Of a stretch of DNA of 61,123 nucleotides, positions 16,373 to 26,236 are shown in pieces. This DNA is from Chloroflexota bacterium (GTDB lineage: Bacteria; Chloroflexota; Anaerolineae; Promineifilales; Promineifilaceae): the NCBI GenBank assembly GCA_020628815.1, contig JAHDEN010000009.1, forward strand, positions 1-61,123. The letters run 5' to 3'. Position numbers and translations under genes: made by a program. Numbering within the stretch: the first letter of the stretch is position 1; each line of letters starts with the position of its first letter. The notes under the pieces were generated by a model. It did no database searches. It worked only from the letters and a program-made list of their open reading frames with translations, and was not told the DNA's origin.

Positions 16373-17671
16373 ATGACAAAAGTACATTGTGCAGGATATG
16401 AAAAAATTTCAAGACGGGAGTTTTTAGGCAGCAGTTTGTTTGGCGCGGCCGGGATTATGCTGGGGCAGTCGATTACCGCATTGCCCGACTCTGTGCCAAA
16501 AATTAAGCTGGCTGATCCACATGTGGGTCCTCGGGGTGACACGCTGGTGTGTGTCTTTTTACGGGGTGGGGCAGATGGGTTGAACATTGTGGTCCCGCAC
16601 GGGGATGATCATTATTATCAGCAGCGGCCGACAATTGCGATTGCTCGGCCGGATGACGGCTCAACTGAGCACAATCAGCGCACGGTTGATCTCAACGGAT
16701 TTTTTGGGCTACATCCTGCGCTTGCGCCGTTGCACGAGATCTATTCGGCCGGGGATATGGGGTTTGTGCAGGCAACCGGCTCACCTGATGAAACCCGATC
16801 TCATTTTGAAGCGATGGATTTGATGGAGCGGGGGGCAGTTCCCGGTGAACATTCCGGCTGGTTGGCACGCCATCTGGCGACGCTTGACACCGGCAATGAT
16901 TCTGCGTTGCGCGCAATTGCGGTGGGAGAGATGTTACCTCAGTCGCTGTCGGGTCAGCTGTCTGCTACGGCTCTGCAGTCGGTTGAAGATTACCACCTGC
17001 GCGGCCGCCAAGAAACGGCCGGTGAGCTAAATATGATCTTGCAGCAAATTTATCAACAACAGCCAAACCAACTGCTTAAAACGGCCGCTGCCCAGACGTT
17101 TGACGCGCTTGAGGTGATGCGCAAAATCGGCAGGAATCCCCAACAGCCGCGCGGCCGGAAATACGGCGATCACGCCTTCGGCCGGGCGATGCAGACTGTT
17201 GCCCAGCTCATTCATGCAGAAGCTGGGGTTGAGGTCGCCTGTGTTGATCTCGGTGGATGGGACACGCACGTGGCCCAAGGTGGCGCAGATGGCATTATGG
17301 CGCGTAACCTCACTAGGCTATCGGATGGGCTCACTGCGTTCTATGAAGATTTGGCTGACAAAATGGGGAACGTGACGGTGCTGGTTATGTCTGAATTCGG
17401 CCGACGCATCCACGAAAATGCGGGCAAGGGGACAGATCACGGTCACGGTAACATGATGATGCTCATGGGTGGCGGTGTGAATGGGAACCGGGTTCATGCT
17501 GACTGGCCGGGTATCCATCCTGATGTGCAAGAAGGGCCGGGGGATTTAGTGATCACAACTGATTATCGGGATGTGTTGGGTGAGGCGTTGCGCAAGAGAA
17601 CAAAAAACCCGGCAATTGATCAGATCTTTGCCGGGTATGCTGTAGGTGAGAGGGGGTTGTTTTTGGGTTAG
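16373..17671 (+). CDS. DUF1501 family protein, Tat-exported
   Basis: A 432-residue protein with the twin-arginine motif SRREFLGSS near residue 13 and a hydrophobic stretch behind it. The family blocks are DTLVCVFLRGGADGLN, IVVPHGDDHYYQ, GFFGLHPALAPL, VDLGGWDTHVAQGG, VLVMSEFGRRIHENA and DHGHGNMMMLMGGGVNG. The fold is related to the alkaline-phosphatase/sulfatase superfamily, with conserved Asp/His residues (DTH, DHGHG). It follows the DUF1800 gene and probably works with that protein outside the membrane. The reaction is unknown. It ends 67 bases before the convergent polysaccharide locus, where the character of the DNA changes. Confidence 0.9.
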   Translation: MTKVHCAGYEKISRREFLGSSLFGAAGIMLGQSITALPDSVPKIKLADPHVGPRGDTLVCVFLRGGADGLNIVVPHGDDHYYQQRPTIAIARPDDGSTEHNQRTVDLNGFFGLHPALAPLHEIYSAGDMGFVQATGSPDETRSHFEAMDLMERGAVPGEHSGWLARHLATLDTGNDSALRAIAVGEMLPQSLSGQLSATALQSVEDYHLRGRQETAGELNMILQQIYQQQPNQLLKTAAAQTFDALEVMRKIGRNPQQPRGRKYGDHAFGRAMQTVAQLIHAEAGVEVACVDLGGWDTHVAQGGADGIMARNLTRLSDGLTAFYEDLADKMGNVTVLVMSEFGRRIHENAGKGTDHGHGNMMMLMGGGVNGNRVHADWPGIHPDVQEGPGDLVITTDYRDVLGEALRKRTKNPAIDQIFAGYAVGERGLFLG

Positions 17672-17738
17672 ATGTTAGTCGTTGGCGACGAGTTCAACTA
17701 ATGGGTAGCTTAGTAAAGAAGTTTGCAGTTTGTTTGAC

Positions 17739-19028
17739 TCAATCAGTTACAGGAGCCGATGAGAGAGTCTTAGATGATTTGGCACCATCAGAGTCTTCTT
17801 CTTTCCACCATGTTTGGGCCAAAATGATCAAGATTGCCATAGTTGCAACGACTATGGCTGATAACAAACTCGTTGCCAAGGTGCCGCGGGCTTCAGGATC
17901 CACCGGCGCAATGGCCCTGGATACAATTTGAGCCTTACCCGTAGTGTCATTCTGCTCGATTTCGCCTTCAGCTACTTTTCGCGCTAATGTATCGTAGGTG
18001 TTTAAGATAATTGTTCGCTCTGCTTCAAGGTCAGCTCGTCTGCTGCTTAATTCTGCAATATCTTGCTGTAGCTCCAAGATTTGCGGCTCTATATTAGAAA
18101 TTCGACTTTCTAATTCAATCTTTTGATCTTCTATCGCGTCTCCTAATGCATCTAATTGGGTAACACGATCCGTAAATTCTGTTTCTGAAAAGTTTTCGAA
18201 AGATGTTAATTCTATTTGAAGATTTCCACCAGTGTTAAATGCTCTATTTTGTAGCGCATAAAGCGTTAACTCACTTAGTATATTTTCGTTATTAGGATCT
18301 GATTTTAGCTGATTGTTAATTCCTTGAATATCATATTCAAGAATTAATAGGCTATTACTTCGATTGATAAAAGATTGCTGCAAATTCTTCATTGATTCAA
18401 GCTTCGAAGTCAAAATTTCTATTTTATTTTCAGCTTGGAATGTTGCCCAATCATCATTTACGCGCGTTCTCTCTAGTCCCGCCGCTTCAAGTTGTGTTTG
18501 AAGAAATATTTGAGATGAATCTACTTCACCTTCAAAAAAAGTGTTTGCTTCACGAATGAAAATTTCACTCCATGAATTTACGACTATTGCACTTAGCTCT
18601 GGATCTGAAAACGTTCCATTTAGAGTAACAATTTCAGAGCGCGTCTCTGAATCTGCGCCTAGCCGTCCTCTAAGAGCAGAAAATGAGATAATCTCACTGG
18701 GAAGTTGTTCTTTGATTTCCTCGTATAAGTCAAAAATAACCGCATCACTTAGAGCCAAATTGGGTAAATCGTTATTTTGAATGGAAACAGGTCCGTTTTC
18801 ATTGGTTACAATTCGAGAATCAAATACAACATCAATGCTAGGCGAAGAAACAGAAATAAGAGCTGTGGCTTGATAAGTCGGAGGGCGACTTGAAAGCAAG
18901 AAAAACACTCCTACGGCTAAAATGATGGCGGGAAGAATAATCCACATCCAATTTGTGATTAGGGCTTTAACATAAATGCGAAGATCTATTTCGTCGCTAT
19001 CGTAAAGTGACAAGCTCTGGTTATCCAT
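17739..19028 (-). CDS. Wzz-like polysaccharide chain-length determinant
   Basis: A 429-residue protein with an N-terminal membrane segment (WMWIILPAIILAVGVFFLL, about residues 32-50) and a second one near residue 400 (LLSAIVVATMAILIILAQTWW). The periplasm-facing middle has long coiled coils (ESRISNIEPQILELQQDIAELSSRRADLEAER). This is the layout of polysaccharide co-polymerases, which control the length of Wzx/Wzy-made glycans. The short cytoplasmic tail carries no tyrosine-kinase domain, so any kinase would be separate. It is the most downstream gene of the minus-strand locus and shares a transcript with the ligase gene at 19111. Confidence 0.85.
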   Translation of the reverse strand: MDNQSLSLYDSDEIDLRIYVKALITNWMWIILPAIILAVGVFFLLSSRPPTYQATALISVSSPSIDVVFDSRIVTNENGPVSIQNNDLPNLALSDAVIFDLYEEIKEQLPSEIISFSALRGRLGADSETRSEIVTLNGTFSDPELSAIVVNSWSEIFIREANTFFEGEVDSSQIFLQTQLEAAGLERTRVNDDWATFQAENKIEILTSKLESMKNLQQSFINRSNSLLILEYDIQGINNQLKSDPNNENILSELTLYALQNRAFNTGGNLQIELTSFENFSETEFTDRVTQLDALGDAIEDQKIELESRISNIEPQILELQQDIAELSSRRADLEAERTIILNTYDTLARKVAEGEIEQNDTTGKAQIVSRAIAPVDPEARGTLATSLLSAIVVATMAILIILAQTWWKEEDSDGAKSSKTLSSAPVTD

Positions 19029-19110
19029 ACAGTTCTCGCTAGGCTAATTTGGTTTCTAAATGCTTAATTATATCATGCTCCTTAGAATTGCTTTTGACCG
19101 TTAATAACTC

Positions 19111-20430
19111 TTACACCTCAGTCGGATCGGTTATTAATATGAGATGCATCAAAGACAGAGTTAACCAAAAAAGCATAGCCGGTTTTGCTCCCAAAGAGAT
19201 TGTGTCAACCATACCATAGAAATGAAATCCAGCTTGACTAGCTAACAGCCCAACAATGAGCCAACGATTAATTGAATTTCGCAATAGTAACTGAATTCCT
19301 TGAATAAAAAAGATGATTTGCCAGCCAAAGTAAATAATCAGCCCGGGGATTCCAGTATCTAGTGCAACTTGTAAAAAGACATTATGAGCATGTGCGATAT
19401 CGTATGTGACTGGTATTGCTATTGGGTAGAGTCTGTGGACAACGTGGCGAAAGGTTCCTAATCCTGTTCCAGTAAAACTAAAGTCTTGAATTGCTAGAAT
19501 CGCCCATCGCCAAACTTCTTGCCTAAAAGAAAGTGTGCTTAAATTTCCTACTAAAGTTTCATCAGGCGGGTCAATCCATAGGCTTAAAAGCTGTGCCGGC
19601 CCCAAAAAGATGACAGTTAAAACAACTGCCACGAAAACAGCTATTGGAAGTAACCAACGGCCATAACGAAAAGGGTTCCCGATTGGTAGCCCAATTGTAG
19701 CGAACCAAGCTCCAAATCCGATAGCGGCTAACCCACCGAGCCACCCCCCTCGGGATTGTGAAAGAATGAGAATGCAAACTAGAATAATTGTGATCGCCCA
19801 GACAAAAGTTGATAACCGTTGTTTGTTTTTTTGCCTAAGCCAAAATGCAGTACCAGTTGAAAGCGGAAAAAGCCATAGAATAAGTCCTGCAAGTTGATTA
19901 GGTTGAACACCTTCACCTGACCCTATTGCTGAAAACGAGATGATTTGTTGAGGAAATAAATCAATAATTGCAGATATTGCTGGCACTTTTTCGAGCCAGT
20001 CAACGGCTAAAAATCCGACAGCAACAAATGCACATCCCAACAAAAGCGTCATAAATAAAAGGATTTGCATTGAAGCGAAGGTGTCAAAATAAATGACAAT
20101 GTAGCGCCAAATTACTAAACCAAGTAACAAGCCTAAAGTTTTATCTAATGTAACATTGGGATCTGCTGTAACAAGTATTGGGATAATTAACCATGCAGCG
20201 AAGAAAAGCATGATCAATGTAAATGGCGATTTAAGGGGCTTAGGTCCATTAATAAGCTCAAAGCCTAGGCGAAGCAACCATGTGATTAAGAGCATTATCG
20301 TTATTGTTACAAAACGATTTGGGAACAAGAAAAAAGGGATTGATACAATAATTAAAAAAGCATCTACCCAGAAAAATTTAGAATGCAGCCAACCAGTTTT
20401 ATAGAGAATATTTTGAATCTTTTTAATCAC
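19111..20430 (-). CDS. O-antigen ligase / Wzy-type polymerase family membrane protein
   Basis: A 439-residue protein with about ten to twelve membrane segments. The Wzy_C region contains SQSRGGWLGGLAAI and, after a large outside loop, AHAHNVFLQVALDTGIPGLI; this NxFLQ..xxxGxxG block is characteristic. Members either polymerise glycan repeats or transfer the finished chain to an acceptor. A second protein of the same superfamily is encoded at 24857, so one may polymerise and the other ligate (inference). A terminator at 20463-20501 separates it from the upstream genes, so it and the Wzz gene may have their own promoter. Confidence 0.8.
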   Translation of the reverse strand: MIKKIQNILYKTGWLHSKFFWVDAFLIIVSIPFFLFPNRFVTITIMLLITWLLRLGFELINGPKPLKSPFTLIMLFFAAWLIIPILVTADPNVTLDKTLGLLLGLVIWRYIVIYFDTFASMQILLFMTLLLGCAFVAVGFLAVDWLEKVPAISAIIDLFPQQIISFSAIGSGEGVQPNQLAGLILWLFPLSTGTAFWLRQKNKQRLSTFVWAITIILVCILILSQSRGGWLGGLAAIGFGAWFATIGLPIGNPFRYGRWLLPIAVFVAVVLTVIFLGPAQLLSLWIDPPDETLVGNLSTLSFRQEVWRWAILAIQDFSFTGTGLGTFRHVVHRLYPIAIPVTYDIAHAHNVFLQVALDTGIPGLIIYFGWQIIFFIQGIQLLLRNSINRWLIVGLLASQAGFHFYGMVDTISLGAKPAMLFWLTLSLMHLILITDPTEV

Positions 20431-20462
20431 AATTTGATTTTCCCAGTTATACAGATTTAGGG

Positions 20463-20501
20463 CAAAAAAAAACCAGTCTTGGCAATAACCAGACTGGTTT
20501 T
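20463..20501 (-). terminator. Intrinsic terminator after the glycosylphosphotransferase gene
   Basis: On the minus strand the arms 20501-20491 and 20479-20469 (AAAACCAGTCT and its complement) form an 11-bp stem with an 11-base loop, followed by a run of seven U residues complementary to 20463-20469. It lies 20 bases beyond the stop at 20521. The opposite strand has a T-rich run too, so it may work in both directions. Confidence 0.85.
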
Positions 20502-20520
20502 AATTTTTTTTAGGTCTTAA

Positions 20521-21933
20521 TTAATAAGCGCCTTTCCCACGTAAAATAACCCATGGAGTTTTGAGGATAATATAAATATCCATCCAAATTGTGTAGTTTT
20601 GAATGTAGTACAAATCTTCTTCAGTATGTAAATGCATCGGTTTATCTGATCGGCCGTTCACCTGCCACCAGCCAGTTATCCCCTGAGGAACAGAAAGCCG
20701 CTTTAACTGCCAAGTTTCATAATTCTCGATAACCCATGGCATCTCTGGGCGTGGACCGACAAGGCTCATTTCCCCTTTAAACACGTTGATTAGCTGTGGA
20801 AGCTCATCAATGCTAGTGCGTCGGATAAATTTACCAATTCTCGTGACACGAGGATCATTTTCCGACTTGTGAATCAGGTTTCCATCGGAATCTTTCTTGA
20901 AAACTTTACTACGCTTTTTATCTGCATCTACTTCCATAGATCTGAACTTGTACATGCCAAATGGGTGGCCATTCTCTCCAATTCTTTGTTGCCGGTAAAA
21001 AACAGGACCTTCAGAATCTAGTTTCACTAGAATGGCTGTAATAATCATTAATGGAGATGATAAAACTAAAAAAATTGATGAACAGATAAGATCTGTAAGT
21101 CGCTTAGTCAGACGCTGAACTTCATTTAATGCTGGTGCACGTAAATTAATCATGGGAACGCCTGCAAATTCTTCGGCTGTTGCTCTAAACAGAGCCAAAC
21201 TGAAGTAGTCTGGCACAATTCGAACGTTAACCGGCATCTCATGCAGTTTATGGACTAATCGATTTAATTTTTCGTAGGCATTTCTTGGGAGAGCAATAAT
21301 TACATCATCTATCTCAAGCTTGCGCACCAAATGGGGAACGTCTTCGATATTGCCTATCGGAGATAACTCATACCCTGAATCAGCTTCAGCTGAACGATCA
21401 CCAATATATCCAACAATCTCTAATCCAGAATCTGAGAACCCGGTCAAAGTTTCATAGACTCGATGCCCAGATGCATCAGCTCCTACAATTAATGCGCGAC
21501 GATCAATTGATTGCTGACCATAGATTCGATATAACCAGCGAAAAATAATCCGCCAGCTAATTAGCAAAACCAAATCGGTCAGAATAAAGAAGGCAAAGAG
21601 GTAACGTGAAACTTCACGGTAGCCGAAGTAGAGCACGCCAGCAAAGACTAAAGATGCGAATCCAATAGCAAGAATTAATTGCTGAATCTCCTCAGTAACA
21701 CGATAACGTTTTTTGGGATCATATATTGAGAACGAAAGAAATGTTCCGATCCAGATAATTGGGAGAATGGCATATAGGGCCGGGTCAAAACTTAATAAAG
21801 GATAATTCACCATCCCGGGCAAATTAGTAATAGACGGCCGGATAGACACTGCAAATAGAATTGCAATGTACGTTAAAGCGATATCTAGGATTAATGAAAA
21901 AAGTGCAAAATTTACACTTGATCGACGAAACAA
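20521..21933 (-). CDS. Polyprenyl-phosphate glycosylphosphotransferase (initiating sugar transferase)
   Basis: A 470-residue protein starting with TTG at 21933, preceded by AGAGGA. Five N-terminal membrane segments lead to a Rossmann-like domain (RALIVGADASGHRVYETL, about residue 150). The C-terminal bacterial sugar transferase domain follows, with FYRQQRIGENGHPFGMYKFRSM, RRTSIDELPQLINVFKGEM, SLVGPRPEMPWV and QGITGWWQVNGRS. The family transfers sugar-1-phosphate from a nucleotide sugar to undecaprenyl phosphate and so starts each repeat unit on the inner face of the membrane. The WbaP/WcaJ-like five-segment form is seen. The sugar specificity cannot be predicted. Confidence 0.93.
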   Translation of the reverse strand: MFRRSSVNFALFSLILDIALTYIAILFAVSIRPSITNLPGMVNYPLLSFDPALYAILPIIWIGTFLSFSIYDPKKRYRVTEEIQQLILAIGFASLVFAGVLYFGYREVSRYLFAFFILTDLVLLISWRIIFRWLYRIYGQQSIDRRALIVGADASGHRVYETLTGFSDSGLEIVGYIGDRSAEADSGYELSPIGNIEDVPHLVRKLEIDDVIIALPRNAYEKLNRLVHKLHEMPVNVRIVPDYFSLALFRATAEEFAGVPMINLRAPALNEVQRLTKRLTDLICSSIFLVLSSPLMIITAILVKLDSEGPVFYRQQRIGENGHPFGMYKFRSMEVDADKKRSKVFKKDSDGNLIHKSENDPRVTRIGKFIRRTSIDELPQLINVFKGEMSLVGPRPEMPWVIENYETWQLKRLSVPQGITGWWQVNGRSDKPMHLHTEEDLYYIQNYTIWMDIYIILKTPWVILRGKGAY

Positions 21934-22252
21934 GAGTTCCTCTCTAAGTAAGAGACTCCATCACACATTAACTTAAATTTCTAGGCCAAATTAATATAGA
22001 TGGAATAAATAGATGATTTTTGAAAGCCAGTAAGGATTGTAATGAGCAAAAAAAGGGTGCTCAATCCAAATATTAATAGTACCGCTACCCTAAAAAACTA
22101 ACCTTAGGAAATTGGTAATTCAATTTGGACCCTCAATTTCACTTTTTACTACGCATTTAGTATAGGATATTTGTGATAATAGGCCAATTATTTAGATTAA
22201 CATAAAAGCTGTATTGTCTGAAACTGGCGTCTACGGTCCAAATTAAAAGTAA
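21934..22252. other. Intergenic region within the polysaccharide locus with an inverted repeat
   Basis: A 319-base AT-rich gap with no gene. AATTTGGACC (about 22122-22131) and GGTCCAAATT (22235-22244) are exact inverted repeats about 100 bases apart. A promoter for the initiating transferase is expected here on the minus strand, but no convincing box pair stands out. Confidence 0.45.
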
Positions 22253-23029
22253 TTACGAAGACATCGGGTATTTCTTCGCACCACTTACTTGAAGCAATGT
22301 GTTAAAAATAAAACGAGGATTATTCACTAAGTAACGATACCAAAGTCGTTTTGGCTCTTGGAAAAACCTGAAGAGCCATTCAAGGCCGTTAGACTGCATC
22401 CATTTAGGTGCTTGCTTAACTAAACCTGCATGAAAATCGAATGCCGCCCCAATTCCAATTAACACAGATGGAGCCAGTTGGTTCAAATGGGAGCTCATCC
22501 AAAACTCCTGTTTTGGCGCGCCTAAACCGACCCAAATAATATCTGGATTCGCATTTTTAATTTGATTTAAGATTATCGTATCTTCTTCGTCAGTAAGCGG
22601 TCGAAAAGGCGGGCAATATGTCCCTACAACATTTAAATCCGGGAAATTTGCCTTTAAATTTTCAACTAGTTTGTCAGCTACACCATCTGCCCCTCCATAA
22701 AAGAAGTGGCGCGTACCATCTTTTTCCGTTTTCTTGCACATGGCTATCAATAAATCTGGGCCATATACGCGAGACACATGTGAGGAACCCAAGAAACGAC
22801 TTAGCCAAACAACCGGCATTCCATCAGGTGTGACCATTCCAGCGTCATTATAAATGGTTCTTAGCTCGGGGCTATCAAAACACATCATAATGCTATGGAC
22901 TGGAGTGACACAAATGTAATTAGCTTCTTTATTGTCCACCCAAGCCGAAATTTGGTCAGTGGCAATATCCATATTTATTGCACTGACGCCAACACCTAAA
23001 ATGTTATTTTTTTCGAGTTTAGTGTTCAT
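22253..23029 (-). CDS. WecG/TagA/CpsF family glycosyltransferase (GT26)
   Basis: A 258-residue protein, the normal length of the family. Motifs in order: GVSAINMDIATDQI, ICVTPVHSIMMC, TPDGMPVVWLSRFLG (with the catalytic-site Asp in PDG), RVYGPDLL, FFYGGADGVADKL, PDIIWVGLGAPKQEFW, GIGAAFDFHAGLVKQAP and WMQSNGLEWLFRF. These enzymes add the second sugar, often N-acetylmannosamine or its uronic acid, to a lipid-linked first sugar. Its ATG shares one base with the stop of the methyltransferase gene upstream, which shows tight translational coupling. Confidence 0.93.
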   Translation of the reverse strand: MNTKLEKNNILGVGVSAINMDIATDQISAWVDNKEANYICVTPVHSIMMCFDSPELRTIYNDAGMVTPDGMPVVWLSRFLGSSHVSRVYGPDLLIAMCKKTEKDGTRHFFYGGADGVADKLVENLKANFPDLNVVGTYCPPFRPLTDEEDTIILNQIKNANPDIIWVGLGAPKQEFWMSSHLNQLAPSVLIGIGAAFDFHAGLVKQAPKWMQSNGLEWLFRFFQEPKRLWYRYLVNNPRFIFNTLLQVSGAKKYPMSS

Positions 23030-23676
23030 TAATTCTTTCTAACAGCAATGTAGCTCTTAATAAAAACACCTAAGAATTTTTCTGAGATAATTTGGCAATC
23101 GGGAAAAAGAATATTCATTTCTTCTCTCGATATTAATCTAATTTCGTCTAATCTTTCGTTGATTGCTTCTTTAGATGGACGGGTGATCCACCCCCAAATG
23201 GTAAAATTCCTAGCAATTTTTCCCCGAAGATTTTTTGGGAGCCAATGAACAAATGGAGTCAGATAGTGAGGTTCCATAAACGACTCGCTTGCAGGGGTCT
23301 GAATCCATATTTCTTTACCAACCCGCCTTACCTCAGATGCAAACTTTTGCTGATTTTCCCATGTTCCTACGTGTTCAATAACACTGTTCGAATGAACAAT
23401 ATCAAAGCTTTTATCGTCATAGTGCAAATCACACCCATTTCCGATAACTGTTTTTATGTTATGAAGAGACTCAGATTCATCATATTCGACTTGATGAATA
23501 TTAAGAACATCCGTCTCGGCTGCTACTGGCTCATAATACTCCCAGTATTTTGGGTAACCGCCGACATCTAAAATTTTTGTTTTATGTCTGTTCGGATTCA
23601 ATATTGAAACAAATTTTTCGAATCTCTTTCCCCTAAAGTAAGGTGAAAACAATTCATATATATTATGAATATTCAT
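23029..23676 (-). CDS. Class I SAM-dependent methyltransferase
   Basis: A 215-residue protein with KILDVGGYPKYWEYY as SAM-binding motif I, GNGCDLHYDDKSFDIVHSNSVIEHVG as motifs II/III, and a C-terminal substrate region (EPHYLTPFVHWLP). The EHVG motif is typical of Methyltransf_11/23 enzymes. Position between two glycosyltransferase genes suggests that it methylates a sugar or the end of the chain. Terminal methylation can stop chain growth in some O-antigens, but nothing in the sequence proves this here. Confidence 0.85.
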   Translation of the reverse strand: MNIHNIYELFSPYFRGKRFEKFVSILNPNRHKTKILDVGGYPKYWEYYEPVAAETDVLNIHQVEYDESESLHNIKTVIGNGCDLHYDDKSFDIVHSNSVIEHVGTWENQQKFASEVRRVGKEIWIQTPASESFMEPHYLTPFVHWLPKNLRGKIARNFTIWGWITRPSKEAINERLDEIRLISREEMNILFPDCQIISEKFLGVFIKSYIAVRKN

Positions 23677-23699
23677 AGATTTTCTCTTAAGTATACCTT

Positions 23700-24851
23700 T
23701 TACGTATGTTCCCGAATAATTTGCTCGAAAAGCGATTCAAGCCTTGATGCGTAAGACTTTAAATCAAATGATTCTTGAACGGCATTGCGATTTAATTCGC
23801 CCATTTTTTTTCTTAGTAATGGATCATCTATTAACTTTTGCAGCTGAATTGTAAGTTGATCAATATTTCCCACATCAAAAAAAAGGATATTCTCATCACT
23901 AAATACAACTGGTAGAAGACCAACGGGAGTTGCCACAACAGGAAGCCCAGAAGCCATTGCTTCTAATGCAACTACTGGGGTAGCTTCTGAATATGAAGCC
24001 ATAACAAAAACATCTGCGTTTACGAAGGTTTCTAATTTTTTCTGCCCCGTTTGTACTCCAAGTAGTGTCGAGTTGCTATTAATTTGAGGATCATTAAGGA
24101 GTTGGTCTAACGTCAAATTGTTACTCGAAGGGTTATCGATATACATAATGTTTCTTTCAACATCGATCCGTTCTCCCATGAATTGAAATATAACCTCAGG
24201 GTGTTTTTTTGCTATTGCTGGTATCGACCTTAAAACATCAAGTGCTCCTTTTGCTTGAGTTAGGTACCCAACAAACAAAATCCTTAATTTGCTGTTATCC
24301 TCTATAGTTCTTTCGATTTGGAATTCATCGGTATCAATACCGGTATAAACAACATGTAACTTGGATTTAGGAACTTCATCTCCAAATTGTTCTTTTAGGT
24401 GTTCAGCCCTCACAATAAAACCACTTATTTGGCCCAGATAAAAGCGGATCAATTTTTGTGCCAAAGGTGATCTGCTGGTAAAGAAGTGGTTGAAGCCATC
24501 TCCCATTACCCGCACTACAATTGGAATTCGAAACAGTATAATGACAGAAATAAAAGTTACATATCGTAGAAACCCACCCCAATTTTGGGCCCAATTCGTA
24601 TAAACTAGGTCTGGCCGGTGCCAAACCAAAAGAAAAAATAGTTGGATAGGCTGGATAATTCCAAAAAAAATATTAACGAAATCAAACTTAGCCTTACTGC
24701 TCATTGCCCGCTGTTTGCTGATATTAAAGTGAATTAATTCATACTTTTCTTTTAAGTGCGAATTTAATAAATGCCTTGTCATGATCTCAGGACCAGAATA
24801 AGGAGGAGGGGTTGGGCTAACGACCATTACTTTTGCTAATGATTTTTCCAT
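23700..24851 (-). CDS. Glycosyltransferase family 4
   Basis: A 383-residue GT-B protein. The N-terminal half begins AKVMVVSPTPPPYSGPEIMTRHLL. The C-terminal GT1 domain has LRILFVGYLTQAKGALDVL, VFVMASYSEATPVVALEAMASGLPVVATPVGLLP (the E-x7-E nucleotide-sugar motif) and ends in LESLFEQII. It should add one hexose to the lipid-linked repeat unit. The gene is six bases from the polymerase gene upstream, so they are co-transcribed. Confidence 0.92.
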   Translation of the reverse strand: MEKSLAKVMVVSPTPPPYSGPEIMTRHLLNSHLKEKYELIHFNISKQRAMSSKAKFDFVNIFFGIIQPIQLFFLLVWHRPDLVYTNWAQNWGGFLRYVTFISVIILFRIPIVVRVMGDGFNHFFTSRSPLAQKLIRFYLGQISGFIVRAEHLKEQFGDEVPKSKLHVVYTGIDTDEFQIERTIEDNSKLRILFVGYLTQAKGALDVLRSIPAIAKKHPEVIFQFMGERIDVERNIMYIDNPSSNNLTLDQLLNDPQINSNSTLLGVQTGQKKLETFVNADVFVMASYSEATPVVALEAMASGLPVVATPVGLLPVVFSDENILFFDVGNIDQLTIQLQKLIDDPLLRKKMGELNRNAVQESFDLKSYASRLESLFEQIIREHT

Positions 24852-24856
24852 AATTT

Positions 24857-26221
24857 TTACTTATATATCCCAGAAGGGTGCACCGATTTCAACTTCATCA
24901 ATTCAGGGGCGACCGGCACGTTAATAAATAGGATTTTGGTTAATAGTATCCCGACGAACATAGCTTGGGGAATTTCCCAATAATTTTCTTGAAATCCCAA
25001 TAAAAACAGAAAAAGCAACCCTGTAGTCGCTCCGATCGCCATAATTCGGCTACTACTGTTTTTAATTCTAGACCGGGCGTTTAATAAGACAAATCCGATT
25101 AAAACTGGTAATGCTATAAAGCTAATACCGCCGAACTCTGTATATATACTAAGCCATGAGAATAAAGGTTGGCTGGAAGAGCTTTGAAATGGGTTTTTAG
25201 TTTCTCGAATCCAATCATCCAATAAATACTCCCGCAAAGGTGGTGCGGTTTTTAGAGGAATTAAAGGCAACGATCTTGGATTTTCTGGTCCTCCAAAGAA
25301 TAAGCCTGTACTAATTAAAGATGCACGACTTGAGAATTGCCCAGGCCCTAAACCAATTAAAGGCATCGCTGGATATTCCTGTGGCATTTCATTCCATACT
25401 CTTAAAATAACCCGTGAACGCGTTACGTTTCCACTAACTAAGTTATTGACGATGCCATAAGTTGTTCCTAAGTTCCCTCTTAATAGAAATGCACCGGCCG
25501 AAATTATTCCGATAGCAATTGCTGCAAACACAATACTACGTAGGGCATTTTTCATTTGAAAGCGTTTAAATAGAATCAAGGCAATTCCAACAGCTAAAAA
25601 CAAAAACAACACCACATGCATAACAGATGCAAGAATAAAAGCTATCGAGCCAATAATTAAGGCTCCCAAACCTTTGTTGGTATAGAAATAAAAAACAGCA
25701 ATAAACAGTAGGCAAAACGCCATATTTACAGCATACATTGGATTTGCAAAGGTAAGTGAAGGTGAAAGTGCCAAATGGATTGTTCCCTCGACAAAATCAC
25801 CATTGGCTTTATCAAAACTTCCCGTAACGAAAAAACCGTAAACCGCTTGGGCTATACCAACAAATGCCTGAACATAAGTAACAGGGACAACAATCTTAAA
25901 GATTTTGTTCAATAGCAGGGGGCTTGACAGACTTTTCTCACCTAAGAGCAATAGCCCTGCAAGATTACCATACGTAATAAAAGCAACTATCCCGTTGGTT
26001 ACTATAAACTGATTGTTTATGAGTTTGTGTCCCCCAATAATTAGCAGCCAACACAGCGAATAAATTGTAAGGCCCATAATTAATCTTTTATTCCTGGAAA
26101 AGACGATGAGCCACGAAATAATTATCCAAGGCAAGATTAAGGCAACCAGCTTAAATGGAGAAAAAGAAATAACTATTGAAATTAAAAATACTTGGAGAAA
26201 TGATTTTTGAGGAGGGGACAC
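24857..26221 (-). CDS. Polysaccharide polymerase (Wzy-like) membrane protein
   Basis: A 454-residue protein with about eleven hydrophobic segments. It begins with a GTG at 26221 without a clear ribosome binding site. A large loop before the last segments carries PLIGLGPGQFSSRASL and later SQPLFSWLSIYTEFGGISFIALPVL, the GxGPGxF and L..tEFGxxgf pattern of O-antigen polymerase/ligase proteins. It is embedded between a GT4 and a secreted-type protein in the core of the locus, so I favour the polymerase role for it. Substrate specificity is unknown. Confidence 0.7.
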   Translation of the reverse strand: MSPPQKSFLQVFLISIVISFSPFKLVALILPWIIISWLIVFSRNKRLIMGLTIYSLCWLLIIGGHKLINNQFIVTNGIVAFITYGNLAGLLLLGEKSLSSPLLLNKIFKIVVPVTYVQAFVGIAQAVYGFFVTGSFDKANGDFVEGTIHLALSPSLTFANPMYAVNMAFCLLFIAVFYFYTNKGLGALIIGSIAFILASVMHVVLFLFLAVGIALILFKRFQMKNALRSIVFAAIAIGIISAGAFLLRGNLGTTYGIVNNLVSGNVTRSRVILRVWNEMPQEYPAMPLIGLGPGQFSSRASLISTGLFFGGPENPRSLPLIPLKTAPPLREYLLDDWIRETKNPFQSSSSQPLFSWLSIYTEFGGISFIALPVLIGFVLLNARSRIKNSSSRIMAIGATTGLLFLFLLGFQENYWEIPQAMFVGILLTKILFINVPVAPELMKLKSVHPSGIYK

Positions 26222-26236
26222 AATTTTTCTATACGC

